From Planctomycetota bacterium (GTDB lineage Bacteria; Planctomycetota; Phycisphaerae; WQYP01): a stretch of DNA of 64,000 bases. The notes under the pieces were generated by a model, which did no database searches, was not told the DNA's origin, and saw nothing but the letters and a program-made list of their open reading frames with translations. The stretch covers positions 1 to 64,000 of the forward strand of contig JAKAEZ010000003.1 of NCBI GenBank assembly GCA_021819825.1. Direction: 5' to 3'. The position numbers and the translations under genes are program-made. Every line of letters starts with the position of its first letter. The first letter of the stretch is position 1. Of this stretch, positions 18,686 through 27,979 are shown in pieces.

Positions 18686-19861
18686 ATGCGCGAAAATCCA
18701 CTGTTTGCTTTACATGAACAGGCCAACGCCGCCTATCTTCCCTATGGCCCGGAAATCCAAATTATTGAAAGCTTTGGCCAGCCGGAAGCGGAATATGCCG
18801 CCATTCGCAAGGCTGCGGCCCTTATGGATTCACCTCATCGTGCTGTGGTGGAGCTTACGGGTAAAGATCGCCTGACTTTCCTGCATAATCTGCTGACCAA
18901 TGACACAAAATCTTTAGTCGCCGGTCGGGGGTGTTATGCGTATCTGTTGAATCTGAAAGGGCGCGTTGTTCTGGATGTGAATGTGCTGCACCAGGAAGGC
19001 TCCACGCTTCTGGAAGTGGACGCCCGACTGGCCGACGAGCTTTGCCGCACGCTTGATAGTTATCTATTTTCTGATCAGGTGGAGATACGCAACGGCACTG
19101 CTGACTTTGGCCGCATGACGATCATCGGCCCTGGAGGAAGCGCTATATTGGATCGCCTTGCCGGTACAAGCATCACCGCAGGTTTGACCGAACCGCTGCA
19201 AAGTTGCCGTGCCGAAATCTTGGGGCATTCCTGTACCATGTTTCGCAATGATCAGTGCGGTGAACCGCAATTTGAATTGATTGTTCCGCGCGATGCCATG
19301 GCCGCCCATTGGACCGGAATACTTCATGCGGCTAACGGCGAACCGACTGATGGAGATTTTAAGCCGGGGATGGTCAAATTACGCCCCATCGGCTGGTCGG
19401 CGTATAACATCGCACGCATTGAGGCCGGCACGCCGCTATTGGGTATTGATTTGACCGACCAAAGCTTGCCCATGGAAACGGCACACTGGTATGCGCGCGC
19501 GGTGCACATATCCAAGGGGTGCTACCTGGGTCAGGAAGTTGTAGCGCGCATGCACGCACATAAGGCGGTAGCCCGGATGCTCGTAGGATTAAAAAATCCG
19601 GGAGATGTTCCGCCTGTGGCCGGTGAACCCCTGCGAGACGGCGAAACCATTGTTGGGGCCGTTACCAGCAGTTGCATGTCCCCCATGCTGGGGAATCAAG
19701 CCATTGCAATGGCGTATGTAAAAAAGGCCTACGCCCAGCCTGGCCGCGTCTTAACCGTGTATACCCTGCACGGGGAAGTGCGCATAACGGTCAGCCCATT
19801 GCCCTTCTGGGCTGCCCCAGAGACCAGAAATGTCGGGGAGTCGGCAAAGGAACGGATCTGA
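18686..19861 (+). CDS. ygfZ: folate-binding YgfZ/GcvT-like protein
   Basis: Tetrahydrofolate-binding protein of the GcvT superfamily that supports iron-sulfur cluster enzymes. The N-terminal half carries the aminomethyltransferase-like core (LTGKDRLTFLHNLLTNDTKSL) and the family signature KGCYLGQEVVARMH is complete at about residue 285, including the conserved Cys. The C-terminal beta-barrel holds the LVGLK ... GAVTSSCMSPMLG segment. The catalytic aspartate region of true GcvT is not obvious, and the absence of other glycine-cleavage genes also favours YgfZ. 391 aa, a little longer than E. coli YgfZ. It is followed after 33 nt by the duplicated secreted protein. Confidence 0.85.
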   Translation: MRENPLFALHEQANAAYLPYGPEIQIIESFGQPEAEYAAIRKAAALMDSPHRAVVELTGKDRLTFLHNLLTNDTKSLVAGRGCYAYLLNLKGRVVLDVNVLHQEGSTLLEVDARLADELCRTLDSYLFSDQVEIRNGTADFGRMTIIGPGGSAILDRLAGTSITAGLTEPLQSCRAEILGHSCTMFRNDQCGEPQFELIVPRDAMAAHWTGILHAANGEPTDGDFKPGMVKLRPIGWSAYNIARIEAGTPLLGIDLTDQSLPMETAHWYARAVHISKGCYLGQEVVARMHAHKAVARMLVGLKNPGDVPPVAGEPLRDGETIVGAVTSSCMSPMLGNQAIAMAYVKKAYAQPGRVLTVYTLHGEVRITVSPLPFWAAPETRNVGESAKERI

Positions 19862-19894
19862 ATGGCAGCATAGGAAAGAATCAGGAGTTCTCTT

Positions 19895-22486
19895 ATGAAC
19901 TGCATGTGTTGCAGGATACGCTACCGGCGGGAACTTTTTGGACATGTCTGGATAGTAGCTGGCGTGGTCACATGTGTGGTCCTTTTGGCCATTAGTTCCC
20001 GCCGCGCTGTCGCTATGGATCTTCCGTCGTACAACCTCGATTCGCTGGCCTTCATGGCGCACGACATCGTGTCTGGCCGGGTCACAGCAGTGCATGGCGG
20101 TGCTCTTGAAGTAAAACTTCAGACGGTTTACGCAGGCGGCCTACGGGCAGGGGCCGACATATCTGTGGACGTACCCGCCTTTTTCGAGATCTGGCACAGC
20201 GACGGCAAGAGCAGCGCACCAGGCCCGGGTGATCAGTTCTTTTTCTTCCTTGTCAAAGGCCGTCCGCAATTTTTATTTCATCCTCCATCAGGCTCCTACG
20301 TTCCTGTGCCCTCCGGCCTGGACTTGGTCGTGGATCGGCGAGTCTACTGGTTTTACCAAATCAGCAATCCGGGGGGCTATCTCGCGGGGCCGAACGCGCC
20401 GTTCGGAAGAAAGAGGTCACAAGCCCTGAAGCGTTTCGTGGTGTCGCTGCAACAAGGTATTAAGCGGGTCCAAACCGCAAAGGCTTTCTTCAAGACACCG
20501 CCAAATCGCACACAAATCCCGCGCCTCCTCTCAATGTTGAAACGGCGAGCTGCATTGGACAAGGGACCCATGCGCTTCGAGGATGCGATCGCGGACGCCG
20601 CAGCCGAACGACTTTCGCTTTTCAGCGATTGCCCCGGTGCAATCCTCCCTTCGATAACTTACGCCAGCCACATTGGTTTTAGGGCATCGGTGGCACTCCC
20701 GTCGGCTTTGGCGACGCCAGCGGGACTCGACCTGTGGCTGACCTGGATTGGAGACCGCCACACGTCTATGCGTGTTAAGGGGGCACTTGCGGCAGGTGCC
20801 TTCACCTTGGGCATGAACTACTGGATGTATGGCTCGTCCAGCGGGCCGGTGCTGATGCCGGGGGCGGGGCGTGGCCGTCGCGTGTCCCATTCGGTCAATG
20901 GGAATTACATGGCAAGGCTGGCAACTCTCGCGCTGCGATTAAGACGCGACAAGCCGTTTTTTCAAGGGTTGATGGGACAATGGGATTTTCTAATCCGCTG
21001 CAACACCGGTGTTCCGCTCGGGTTGCCTGTCCCGGGTGTTCAGCGCGATTTGACCCATGCGTATCTCATATTGGCGGCAGGTGAAAAGACCGCAGCCAAT
21101 CAATGGCAGAGAACTGCGATTAACATGGTCCTCCGAGATATGGCTGCATTTTTACTCTGTTGCGATAATTCCGGCAATGAGGCCAACCAGCCCTCCTACG
21201 ACTTGGATTCTTTGGCATTTCTGGCCCATGACATCGTATATGGGCGCATCGTCGCACTGCACGATGATGATGCCGTGGTAAAAATCCAGACCGTCTATTA
21301 CGGAAACCTGCGAAAAGGGACGGAAATTAAAATTGCAACATGCAGTGCGTACAGAGTTGCGGACCGCAAATACGCAATCAAGGGTTTCAGGATGATTCCT
21401 AGCCGCCGGACCCCGACGGTCATGTTAGGTCTTAGACCCTTGCAGCCTGGCGTTAATGTTTTTCTGTTTCTCACTCCGATTAAATATCGGAGACGATGCG
21501 TCTTCAACTTGCCGGCAGGCACATTGGTGGAGCTTCCGTCGGGTTTAGGGCCGGCCTTGGAACATTTTGTCAGTGCGCACTCGCCGCCCCTCTTCTCTGT
21601 CCCGCGGGATGCAATGGTGCCGGTTCCTTCAGGCGTCAAGGTGGTCGTGGCCGGGCGTGTCCGCGGATTCTTCTTCAATTACGAAGGCTATAAGTATTAT
21701 TCGGCTCGCCCAACCTCATACTGGGAGCACCCTTGGCCCACGGTGCATGCATTTGCCAGGATGTTGGAGCAATCTTTGCAACGTGTCAGTACCGTTCGCG
21801 CTGATTTCAAATCCGCGCCTCGCGCAAAGCTGGCTCCGCGCCTGCTCGCGCTGCTCCGAAGTCGGGAGGCCCTGCAGCTATGGAACGGAGGCTATGCGGA
21901 CAGCATTGGGCGGGCCGCCATCAGGAACATTGCACGATCCCACAACCCGCAGGCGATTGTGGGCGCTCTTTCGAGTCACTACCTATGGAATGATGTTGGA
22001 GGCCATGTCGGGGCGTTTTTCTCCGAGCTGGCGACGCCGACGGGACGAAACCTGTGTTTGAGCGTCCTCGGGAATCCAAAAGCACCGGGCGGAGCGCGCT
22101 ATTGGATCGCCGAGTATTTCTCGACGCTCGGCATACGCTTTTGGCAGGATGGGACTGACAATCCTTCCGACCCTGCGAGCCACGAACTTGGTCGGCCTCT
22201 CGAAAAGCATCGCGCCAACGGGCATTACATGGAGCGAGTTGCTCGTTTGACTCTCCGCATCAGCCACGATAAGCGGGAGTTTTCCCCGCTCGTACGATCC
22301 TGGAACAGTTTGATCGTAGCGTATACTGCGACACCCGTTGCGACCGAAGATATCGGCGTGAGAAAAGATATGGAACACGCTGACGATATCTTGAAGTCGG
22401 GTGAGCGCGGCCGGATGCTTAATGCCTCGCAGCGCACCGCTATAAACAGACTCAGGAGAAGCATTGCGGCGTTTTTGTGGGAATGA
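19895..22486 (+). CDS. large exported protein with two tandem copies of one module, 863 aa
   Basis: Strong start: AGGAG lies 7 nt before the ATG. An N-terminal hydrophobic helix (VWIVAGVVTCVVLLAISS) acts as signal or anchor. The rest is an internal duplication: module 1 starts SYNLDSLAFMAHDIVSGRVT at about residue 44, module 2 starts SYDLDSLAFLAHDIVYGRIV at about residue 431. Both continue with a beta-barrel-like segment (VKLQTVYAGGLRAG / VKIQTVYYGNLRKG), a PSG-rich loop, an Arg-rich helical part and end with similar W-N-F/L-I blocks and an RTAIN helix. No domain family recognised; the beta-rich repeats suggest a surface or periplasmic binding protein. It may have arisen by recent tandem duplication. 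Confidence 0.65.
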   Translation: MNCMCCRIRYRRELFGHVWIVAGVVTCVVLLAISSRRAVAMDLPSYNLDSLAFMAHDIVSGRVTAVHGGALEVKLQTVYAGGLRAGADISVDVPAFFEIWHSDGKSSAPGPGDQFFFFLVKGRPQFLFHPPSGSYVPVPSGLDLVVDRRVYWFYQISNPGGYLAGPNAPFGRKRSQALKRFVVSLQQGIKRVQTAKAFFKTPPNRTQIPRLLSMLKRRAALDKGPMRFEDAIADAAAERLSLFSDCPGAILPSITYASHIGFRASVALPSALATPAGLDLWLTWIGDRHTSMRVKGALAAGAFTLGMNYWMYGSSSGPVLMPGAGRGRRVSHSVNGNYMARLATLALRLRRDKPFFQGLMGQWDFLIRCNTGVPLGLPVPGVQRDLTHAYLILAAGEKTAANQWQRTAINMVLRDMAAFLLCCDNSGNEANQPSYDLDSLAFLAHDIVYGRIVALHDDDAVVKIQTVYYGNLRKGTEIKIATCSAYRVADRKYAIKGFRMIPSRRTPTVMLGLRPLQPGVNVFLFLTPIKYRRRCVFNLPAGTLVELPSGLGPALEHFVSAHSPPLFSVPRDAMVPVPSGVKVVVAGRVRGFFFNYEGYKYYSARPTSYWEHPWPTVHAFARMLEQSLQRVSTVRADFKSAPRAKLAPRLLALLRSREALQLWNGGYADSIGRAAIRNIARSHNPQAIVGALSSHYLWNDVGGHVGAFFSELATPTGRNLCLSVLGNPKAPGGARYWIAEYFSTLGIRFWQDGTDNPSDPASHELGRPLEKHRANGHYMERVARLTLRISHDKREFSPLVRSWNSLIVAYTATPVATEDIGVRKDMEHADDILKSGERGRMLNASQRTAINRLRRSIAAFLWE

Positions 22487-22522
22487 TCGCGGATTCCTGA
22501 CATTATTTAGGATTTTATATAC

Positions 22523-23344
22523 ATGAATGACTGTTCTGCCGCTATTCGCTTTACCAATGTTGAATTCATGCGTGAGGATCGGGCGATTCTCGCGGGTATA
22601 AACTGGGAACTTCCCGCGGGTGGGTGGGGGGCTATCGTAGGGCCGAATGGCAGCGGGAAATCCTCGCTGGTTCGCATGGCGGCGGGGTATTTGTGGCCCA
22701 CGCATGGAACGGTGGATGTGCTGGGGAATCGGCTGGGCGAATATCCAGTCAGTGAATTGCGCCGGAAAATATCGGTTGTTGAGGCGTTAAGCATTTATCC
22801 CTTTGATGAACAGATGACGGCCGAAGACGTTGTTTGCAGTGGTTTCTTTGGTTCCTTGACGCTAAGTTATTATCAACCGGATCAAGCACAGTGGAAACGT
22901 AGCGCCAATGTTCTGGCGGATGTGCGGATGGAGTCGTTTGCGAAGCGTAAATTCTGGACCCTTTCCACCGGTGAACGCATGCGGGTACTGATTGCCCGCG
23001 CACTGGTCCATGAGCCGGCGCTGCTGATGCTCGATGAATGTACATCCGGGTTGGATTTGCCGTCACGAGAAACGGTGCTGATATTTCTTTCGGAATTGGC
23101 TCAATTACCTTTGCCGCCGGCCTTATTAATGATCACCCATCACCTGGAGGAATTACTGCCGCGCATTGAGCAGACCCTTTTATTAAATAGCCGCGGGCAG
23201 GCTATTGCTGCCGGTCCGCCCAGCCAAACGCTTACCGATTCACTGCTAAGTCAGGCGTTTGACTGGCCGATTCGCGTCACATTACGTGAGGGCCGACGGT
23301 TTGCGCACAGTGAAGGCTGGCCGAGGTTGCATCCCCCGCTATAA
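22523..23344 (+). CDS. ABC transporter ATP-binding protein
   Basis: 273-aa ATPase subunit. Visible motifs in order: Walker A GPNGSGKSS at about residue 39, a Q-loop-like region, the ABC signature LSTGERMRVLIAR, Walker B LLMLDECTSGLD and the switch His in MITHH. The signature is STGE in place of the usual LSGGQ, a tolerated variation. No permease or substrate-binding gene is adjacent, so its transporter partner must be encoded elsewhere or it may serve a soluble role such as the ModF or ABC-F-like classes; the single-domain length argues for a transporter subunit. Confidence 0.85.
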   Translation: MNDCSAAIRFTNVEFMREDRAILAGINWELPAGGWGAIVGPNGSGKSSLVRMAAGYLWPTHGTVDVLGNRLGEYPVSELRRKISVVEALSIYPFDEQMTAEDVVCSGFFGSLTLSYYQPDQAQWKRSANVLADVRMESFAKRKFWTLSTGERMRVLIARALVHEPALLMLDECTSGLDLPSRETVLIFLSELAQLPLPPALLMITHHLEELLPRIEQTLLLNSRGQAIAAGPPSQTLTDSLLSQAFDWPIRVTLREGRRFAHSEGWPRLHPPL

Positions 23345-23453
23345 TTCTCGTGCGGTGTCCGGTGCGATCCAGTAAGTTGACCGCATGAGATGTGTGCCCG
23401 CAGTGCTCTGGACAGGCTCCGGAGATGAACTGAAAAAAAAGGAACTTGGAAGT

Positions 23454-24440
23454 ATGGCGAATATTGAGCAGGTTGTAATCATCGGTTCCGGTCCCGCGGG
23501 TTGGACCGCCGCAATTTATGCCGCCCGCGCTAATCTTAAGCCGCTGGTCATTGCCGGTGATGGAGCCAGTCGTGAACGTATGCCCGGCGGGCAGTTGATG
23601 TTCACCACGGAAGTGGAAAATTTTCCCGGTTTCGTTCATGGTATTGATGGTCAGAAGATGATGGGCGTGCTGCAACAGCAGGCCGAGCGATTCGGCACAC
23701 GGGTCTTGCAGAATTTTGTGACACGTGTGGATTTCACCGCGCGGCCCTTCAAGGTGTGGCATGTTAATGATCTTTCCGGCGACGCCGAAACCGAAGTGCG
23801 GGCGCACGCTGTGATTATCTCCACCGGAGCCAGCGCTAATTACCTGGGCCTGGAAAGCGAAAAGACATTTGAAAACAATGGCGTGTCGGCCTGTGCGGTA
23901 TGCGATGGCGCATTGCCGCGCTTTCGCGATAACCCGCTGGTGGTTGTGGGCGGCGGTGATTCCGCCGTGGAGGAGGGAACATATTTGACGAAATTTGCCA
24001 GCATGGTTTATCTGGTTCACCGCCGCGATACTCTGCGGGCCAGCAAGATCATGGCGGAGCGGGCCTTATCCAATAAAAAAATTAAACCGGTTTGGAATTC
24101 CGCGGTTGAGGAAGTGCTGGGCAATCAGGCTGATGGTGTTACCGCCGTGCGGATAAAAAATCTTAAAACCAATGCCACATCCGTGCTGGAATGCCGCGGC
24201 ATGTTTGCGGCGATCGGCCACACGCCCAACACCGCGTTTCTAAAAGGCCATATTGATCTTGATGCCAAAGGATATATTGCCCTGAAGGAGCCTTTCCGTT
24301 CCACCACCAGCGTGGAAGGCGTGTTCGCCGCCGGGGATTGTGCCGATCCAATTTACCGTCAGGCGATTACCGCGGCGGGCATGGGGTGCAAGGCGGCCAT
24401 TGATGCCGAACGCTGGCTGGCGGAACAGGGAATTCATTGA
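23454..24440 (+). CDS. trxB: thioredoxin reductase
   Basis: FAD- and NADPH-dependent disulfide reductase that keeps thioredoxin reduced. The start at 23454 gives the expected [25 protein letters not shown] Rossmann FAD motif; an in-frame upstream ATG at 23385 adds a tail without similarity. The redox-active pair is Cys147-x-x-Cys150 in SACAVCDGA, the NADPH-binding glycines are in [12 protein letters not shown], and the second FAD-contact [10 protein letters not shown] lies near the C-terminus. 328 aa, a typical length. It overlaps the next gene by 4 nt through a TTG start. Confidence 0.96.
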   Translation: MANIEQVVIIGSGPAGWTAAIYAARANLKPLVIAGDGASRERMPGGQLMFTTEVENFPGFVHGIDGQKMMGVLQQQAERFGTRVLQNFVTRVDFTARPFKVWHVNDLSGDAETEVRAHAVIISTGASANYLGLESEKTFENNGVSACAVCDGALPRFRDNPLVVVGGGDSAVEEGTYLTKFASMVYLVHRRDTLRASKIMAERALSNKKIKPVWNSAVEEVLGNQADGVTAVRIKNLKTNATSVLECRGMFAAIGHTPNTAFLKGHIDLDAKGYIALKEPFRSTTSVEGVFAAGDCADPIYRQAITAAGMGCKAAIDAERWLAEQGIH

Positions 24441-25210
24441 GATATAAGCCAAAACAACCTGCTGAAGATAACCGCCCGCCTGTCGCCAACGCGGAGGTGA
24501 AGTTTGAAAGCCTGTACGTCGATGATGATCTGCTGGTGATCGGGAAACCCTCCGGTCTGGTGACACAGCCAGGCTTGGGGCATGTCAAGGATACGCTGCT
24601 TAATGGGCTGTTTGCCCGGTATGGTCATCAGTTGCGCCAGTTGGGGCCGCGGCGGGATTGGGGGTTGCTGCACCGTTTGGATCGGCAGACCAGCGGATTA
24701 CTGGTCGTGGCGTTGCGGCCTCGTGCGTATGACGCCCTGCGCGATGATTTTGAACACCGCCGATTGGACAAACAATATCTCGCCATTGTCGCCGGCCGAC
24801 CTGATCCCATGCAGGGGGTGGTGCAGGCGCGGTTGAAGGAAATTCAGACCGACAAGAAAAAGGTCATTATTTCCCGTAGCGGGGAAGAAGCCATTTCCGC
24901 CTATCAGGTGGTAAGTTTCAGTGCAACGGCCGCGCTGGTGGACGTGCGAATTAAAACCGGACGCCTGCACCAGATTCGCGCGCACATGATGTTTCTGGGC
25001 ACGCCCGTGCTGGGGGACGATTTGTATATACCTGATGGCATGTCGCACAATAAACTGCCCAAAGCGCCGCGCTTGTGCCTGCACGCCTGGAAACTGGGGT
25101 TTAAGCATCCGGTTGCAAACACGTGGCGAGAGTTTGTCCAGGTTCCTCCCCCTGATTTTTTGGCGGTTGTCCGCCGGTTGGGCCTGAACATGCCGACGGA
25201 ATCGGCGTAG
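24437..25210 (+). CDS. RluA-family pseudouridine synthase
   Basis: Converts uridine to pseudouridine in rRNA or tRNA. The catalytic Asp is in [14 protein letters not shown] (about residue 78), followed by the usual strand [13 protein letters not shown] and later [23 protein letters not shown]. 257 aa: the S4 RNA-binding domain found at the N-terminus of many family members is absent. Its TTG start at 24437 overlaps the trxB stop codon (ATTGA), indicating translational coupling. Which RNA site it modifies cannot be told from sequence; RluD-, RluC- and TruC-like groups all fit. Confidence 0.85.
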   Translation: MRYKPKQPAEDNRPPVANAEVKFESLYVDDDLLVIGKPSGLVTQPGLGHVKDTLLNGLFARYGHQLRQLGPRRDWGLLHRLDRQTSGLLVVALRPRAYDALRDDFEHRRLDKQYLAIVAGRPDPMQGVVQARLKEIQTDKKKVIISRSGEEAISAYQVVSFSATAALVDVRIKTGRLHQIRAHMMFLGTPVLGDDLYIPDGMSHNKLPKAPRLCLHAWKLGFKHPVANTWREFVQVPPPDFLAVVRRLGLNMPTESA

Positions 25211-25518
25211 AAACTCTCCAGTGGGCCGGCAGGCAATTATGCCTTAGCGCTGGGGCGTCTTGGGAGCCTGGCGGGCGGCACGGGATCAACCACCGGATTA
25301 TCACCCGGCGCTGGGCAGATCGCATTATTTCATCGCGCACCGTGGGCCTTGGGGAACGAAAATGCGGCGCGGACCGCGATTTGAAAATTGACCAGTGGAC
25401 GCCGAGCGGTGCTGCGAATATACTACGTGGCTCAAATTGCCTGGGTCATGGGCGTTGGTAGTGATCAGGCCGGGTAATTATTTGAGCGTTGAGCTTAAAT
25501 TAAGTTAGGAGTGTTGGC
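25211..25518. other. 308-bp gap before rpmI
   Basis: No protein or known RNA is recognised. The stretch contains several short G/C-rich stems and ends with AGGAG six nt before the rpmI GTG start, so it is probably the 5' untranslated region of the rpmI-rplT-pheS transcript. The infC gene normally found here is missing, so regulation by ribosomal protein L20 through a leader structure is possible but not demonstrable from the sequence. Confidence 0.35.
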
Positions 25519-25722
25519 GTGGCCAAGCATAAAACACACAAAGGAATTAAGAAGCGGGTTAAAATCACCGCTACGGGAAAAGTCAAATTCCATAAGCATA
25601 ATAAGGGGCATTTGCAGAGTGCCAAGTCCGGTAATCGGCGACGGCGCTTGCGCGGCACCACGAGCCTTACCGGGCCGTTTGCTGATAAGATGGTTACTTT
25701 GCTTGGGCCTTCCGCCCGCTAA
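25519..25722 (+). CDS. rpmI: 50S ribosomal protein bL35
   Basis: 67-aa basic protein of the large subunit. The frame starts with GTG at 25519 with AGGAG six nt upstream and gives MAKHKTHKGIKKRVKITATGKVKFHKHNKGH, followed by SAKSGNRRRRLRGTTSL and a short C-terminus; length and motifs match bL35. rplT follows 95 nt downstream and pheS after that, the usual order except that infC is absent. Confidence 0.96.
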   Translation: MAKHKTHKGIKKRVKITATGKVKFHKHNKGHLQSAKSGNRRRRLRGTTSLTGPFADKMVTLLGPSAR

Positions 25723-25817
25723 GGCTGTTTTGCGATACCGGGGCATTTGGGCACCGGAACAATGGAATAATGTGATCGAAAGATCGAATACCAGAATCAT
25801 TTGTTGAGGAATTTACC

Positions 25818-26186
25818 ATGCCACGAGTAAGAGTCGGCTCCGCCCGGAAAAAGCGGCATAAACGTTTACTGAAGCGCGCTAAAGGCTTTGTCGGCGGACG
25901 CAGCAAGCTCTATAAAACAGCCCATGAAACATTGCTGCGGGCCGGTGCCAACCGGTTCAGCGGTCGCAAGGAAAAGAAGCGGGATTATCGCGCTCTTTGG
26001 ATTACCCGTCTGACCGCTGCCGCACGCAGCCGCGGCCTGCGGTACAGCCAGCTTATTTCCGGTCTCTCCAAAGCCAATATTGAGTTGAACCGCAAGAGCC
26101 TAAGTGAAATTGCCATCGCCGATCCCGCCGCATTTGACGCCATTGTCGCCAAAGTGCGTGACGCGCTGGGACTCAAGGCGGCCTGA
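25818..26186 (+). CDS. rplT: 50S ribosomal protein bL20
   Basis: 122 aa, start MPRVRVGSARKKRHKRLLKRAKG with AGGAATTTACC before the ATG. Long basic N-terminal helix that threads through 23S rRNA, then SKLYKTAHETLLRA, YRALWITRLTAAARSRGLRYSQLI and the C-terminal globular domain. The second gene of the rpmI-rplT-pheS group. In other bacteria L20 represses this operon by binding its own mRNA. Confidence 0.97.
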   Translation: MPRVRVGSARKKRHKRLLKRAKGFVGGRSKLYKTAHETLLRAGANRFSGRKEKKRDYRALWITRLTAAARSRGLRYSQLISGLSKANIELNRKSLSEIAIADPAAFDAIVAKVRDALGLKAA

Positions 26187-26219
26187 AAGCGGGCGGTTGC
26201 CAGATGGACGAGGACCCCA

Positions 26220-26370
26220 AAAAACAGGAGCTAGGAGCTAGGAGTTAGGAGTTAGAATGCTTCGGAAACGCTGGCGCTTCTAAATTCCAGATTCCAGGTT
26301 CCATATTCTAGGTTCTAGGTTCTAGGTTCTAGGTTCCAAATTCGAGGCTCCAAGTTCTAGGTTCCAATCC
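26220..26370. repeat. text-like micro-repeats between rplT and pheS
   Basis: Tandem degenerate words: GGAGCTA/GGAGTTA several times at about 26227-26256, then TTCTAGG-type 7-bp units (AGGTTCTAGGTTCTAGG) at about 26310-26335, then more degenerate copies. The GGAGTTAGGAGTTAG block plus a following CGCT-rich stretch is also found inverted near 30.0 kb. No coding potential; a slippage-prone or recombinogenic stretch between two ribosomal/translation genes. Confidence 0.6.
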
Positions 26371-26432
26371 GCTGGCATGTGCCATTTTTGTCAGGTACGC
26401 CATCATCGCCGCCACTTGTGGAGTAATTCAAC

Positions 26433-27443
26433 GTGAATCTTGATGAATTACTGGAGCACGCCCAAAAGGAGCTTTCCGCTGTAACTTCAGCCGATCAGGT
26501 TGAGGCCTTCCGTATTAAATATCTGGGAACAAAAGGGCTGCTGAAAGCCGCGGGGGACCAGCTTAAAACCCTTCCCAATGATCAGAAGCGCCAATACGGT
26601 TCCAAGCTTAATGCCGTGAAGCAGACGGTTCAGAGCGGCTATGACCAGGCCAAAGCCGGCTTGGGCCAACGCGCGGGAGCAACGGATGCTCGCATTGATA
26701 TAACTGAACCGGGGAGAATTTCTTTTGATGATTACCATCCCGGTTCGCTGCACATTATTCACCAAACCATTGACGCCCTGACTGAACTATTCGGGCGCAT
26801 GGGATTTTCCGTGGCACAGGGACCGGAACTGGAGGACGAGTTCCATAATTTTGAAGCCCTGAATGTTCCCCGGCAACATCCGGCGCGCGACCCGTTGGAC
26901 AATTTTTATCTCCAGCGTCCCAGCGGAGCGGCCCCGCTGATGCTGCGTTCCCAAACCAGTTCCGTTCAAATTCGCGTTCTGGAATCCCAAAAACCACCGG
27001 TACGCATTGTAGCGCCAGGCCGCGTTTACCGCCCGGACACCGTGGATGCTACGCATAGCTTCATGTTCCATCAGATTGAAGGCCTGGTCGTGGATCAGCA
27101 CATTACCATGGTGGATCTTAAAACCTGCATCGATCAATTTGCCAAAGCCTTTTTCGGAGCGGACGTGGAAACGCGCTTTCGCCCAAGTTTTTTTCCATTC
27201 ACCGAACCCAGCGCGGAATTTGATGTGCGTTTTCACTATGCCGACGGAACATCCAAATGGGTGGAACTCGGCGGCTGCGGCATGGTAGATCCCAATGTGC
27301 TGCAAACCGTGCATATTGACCCCGAACAATACACCGGCTTCGCCTTCGGTCTAGGTATAGAACGCATCGCCATGCGCAAGCACGGCATCGAAGACATCCG
27401 CCTGCTCTTTGAAAACGACGTGCGATTCCTCAACCAGTTCTAA
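26433..27443 (+). CDS. pheS: phenylalanine-tRNA ligase alpha subunit
   Basis: Class II aminoacyl-tRNA synthetase subunit (336 aa) forming an alpha2-beta2 enzyme. An N-terminal coiled-coil (residues 1-90) is followed by the catalytic core with the class II motifs: motif 2 (VYRPDTVDATHSFMFHQIEGLVVD) and motif 3 (FGLGIERIAMRKHGI); the acceptor-binding stretch FHNFEALNVPRQHPARD is intact. The beta subunit gene pheT, usually the next gene, is not here: a region of non-coding and transposase-derived sequence follows, suggesting disruption or relocation of the original operon. Confidence 0.96.
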   Translation: MNLDELLEHAQKELSAVTSADQVEAFRIKYLGTKGLLKAAGDQLKTLPNDQKRQYGSKLNAVKQTVQSGYDQAKAGLGQRAGATDARIDITEPGRISFDDYHPGSLHIIHQTIDALTELFGRMGFSVAQGPELEDEFHNFEALNVPRQHPARDPLDNFYLQRPSGAAPLMLRSQTSSVQIRVLESQKPPVRIVAPGRVYRPDTVDATHSFMFHQIEGLVVDQHITMVDLKTCIDQFAKAFFGADVETRFRPSFFPFTEPSAEFDVRFHYADGTSKWVELGGCGMVDPNVLQTVHIDPEQYTGFAFGLGIERIAMRKHGIEDIRLLFENDVRFLNQF

Positions 27444-27733
27444 GCCTGTCAATCAACAACGACCGCAACGCTGAATTTTGTGGTGCAGGCGTCCTCGCCT
27501 GCTGTAGCCACGGCATCTGGAGTCAACTCAACAGTTTTCCCAGATCTGCGACTCCGTCGCGGTGCGAACTGTGGCGTAACCCAACCTTCGCACTTCGGCA
27601 CTAAAAAAGGCTCTGGCGCTCAACCAGTGGCAAAAGTCTGTACCATAAGTTCATGGTCAACTCAGTGGTTTGGTACCTCTTGATACGGTGCCATGGCGGC
27701 TAATTGGCCGGGGTAAATCTTCGGTGGCGGCTG
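27444..27733. other. gap after pheS with a short hairpin
   Basis: Includes a 7-bp palindrome GCAGGCG-TCCT-CGCCTGC at 27485-27502 that resembles a widely dispersed non-coding repeat. There is no T-tract, so a terminator is not supported. No gene is convincing here. The stretch leads into a decayed transposase fragment. Confidence 0.35.
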
Positions 27734-27979
27734 TTACGGAAGCTCCAGCCCCAGCTTATCCAGCAGCAACCGCTGCTCCGGTGCGGTTCTGTGCCCTCGC
27801 GGTTCAGGTTGTTGTATCTTTTCGCGGCCTGCCGGCTTGCGTGGCTCGGCGAAGGGTGGCCATGGCCCTTGATTATCAGCAATGAAATAGACGCCAAAAA
27901 AAGCGGCTTGACGATTATTTCCCTGCTGGGTAACGTCGTGGGGTAATCCGGGGGTGACAATGCGAGCGGTTCGAGGCAT
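27734..27979 (-). pseudogene. remnant of an IS200-like/RAYT transposase
   Basis: A minus-strand frame begins MPRTARIVTPGLPHDVTQQGNNRQAAFF, a near-exact N-terminus of REP-associated tyrosine transposases (consensus roughly MPRxARxxxPGxxHHVTQRGNNRQxxFF), but then reads into unrelated sequence and has neither the HUH motif nor the catalytic Tyr. It is a decayed or internally deleted copy about 82 residues long, where a full copy would have ~200. Its family differs from the intact transposase at 47.5 kb. Confidence 0.6.
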
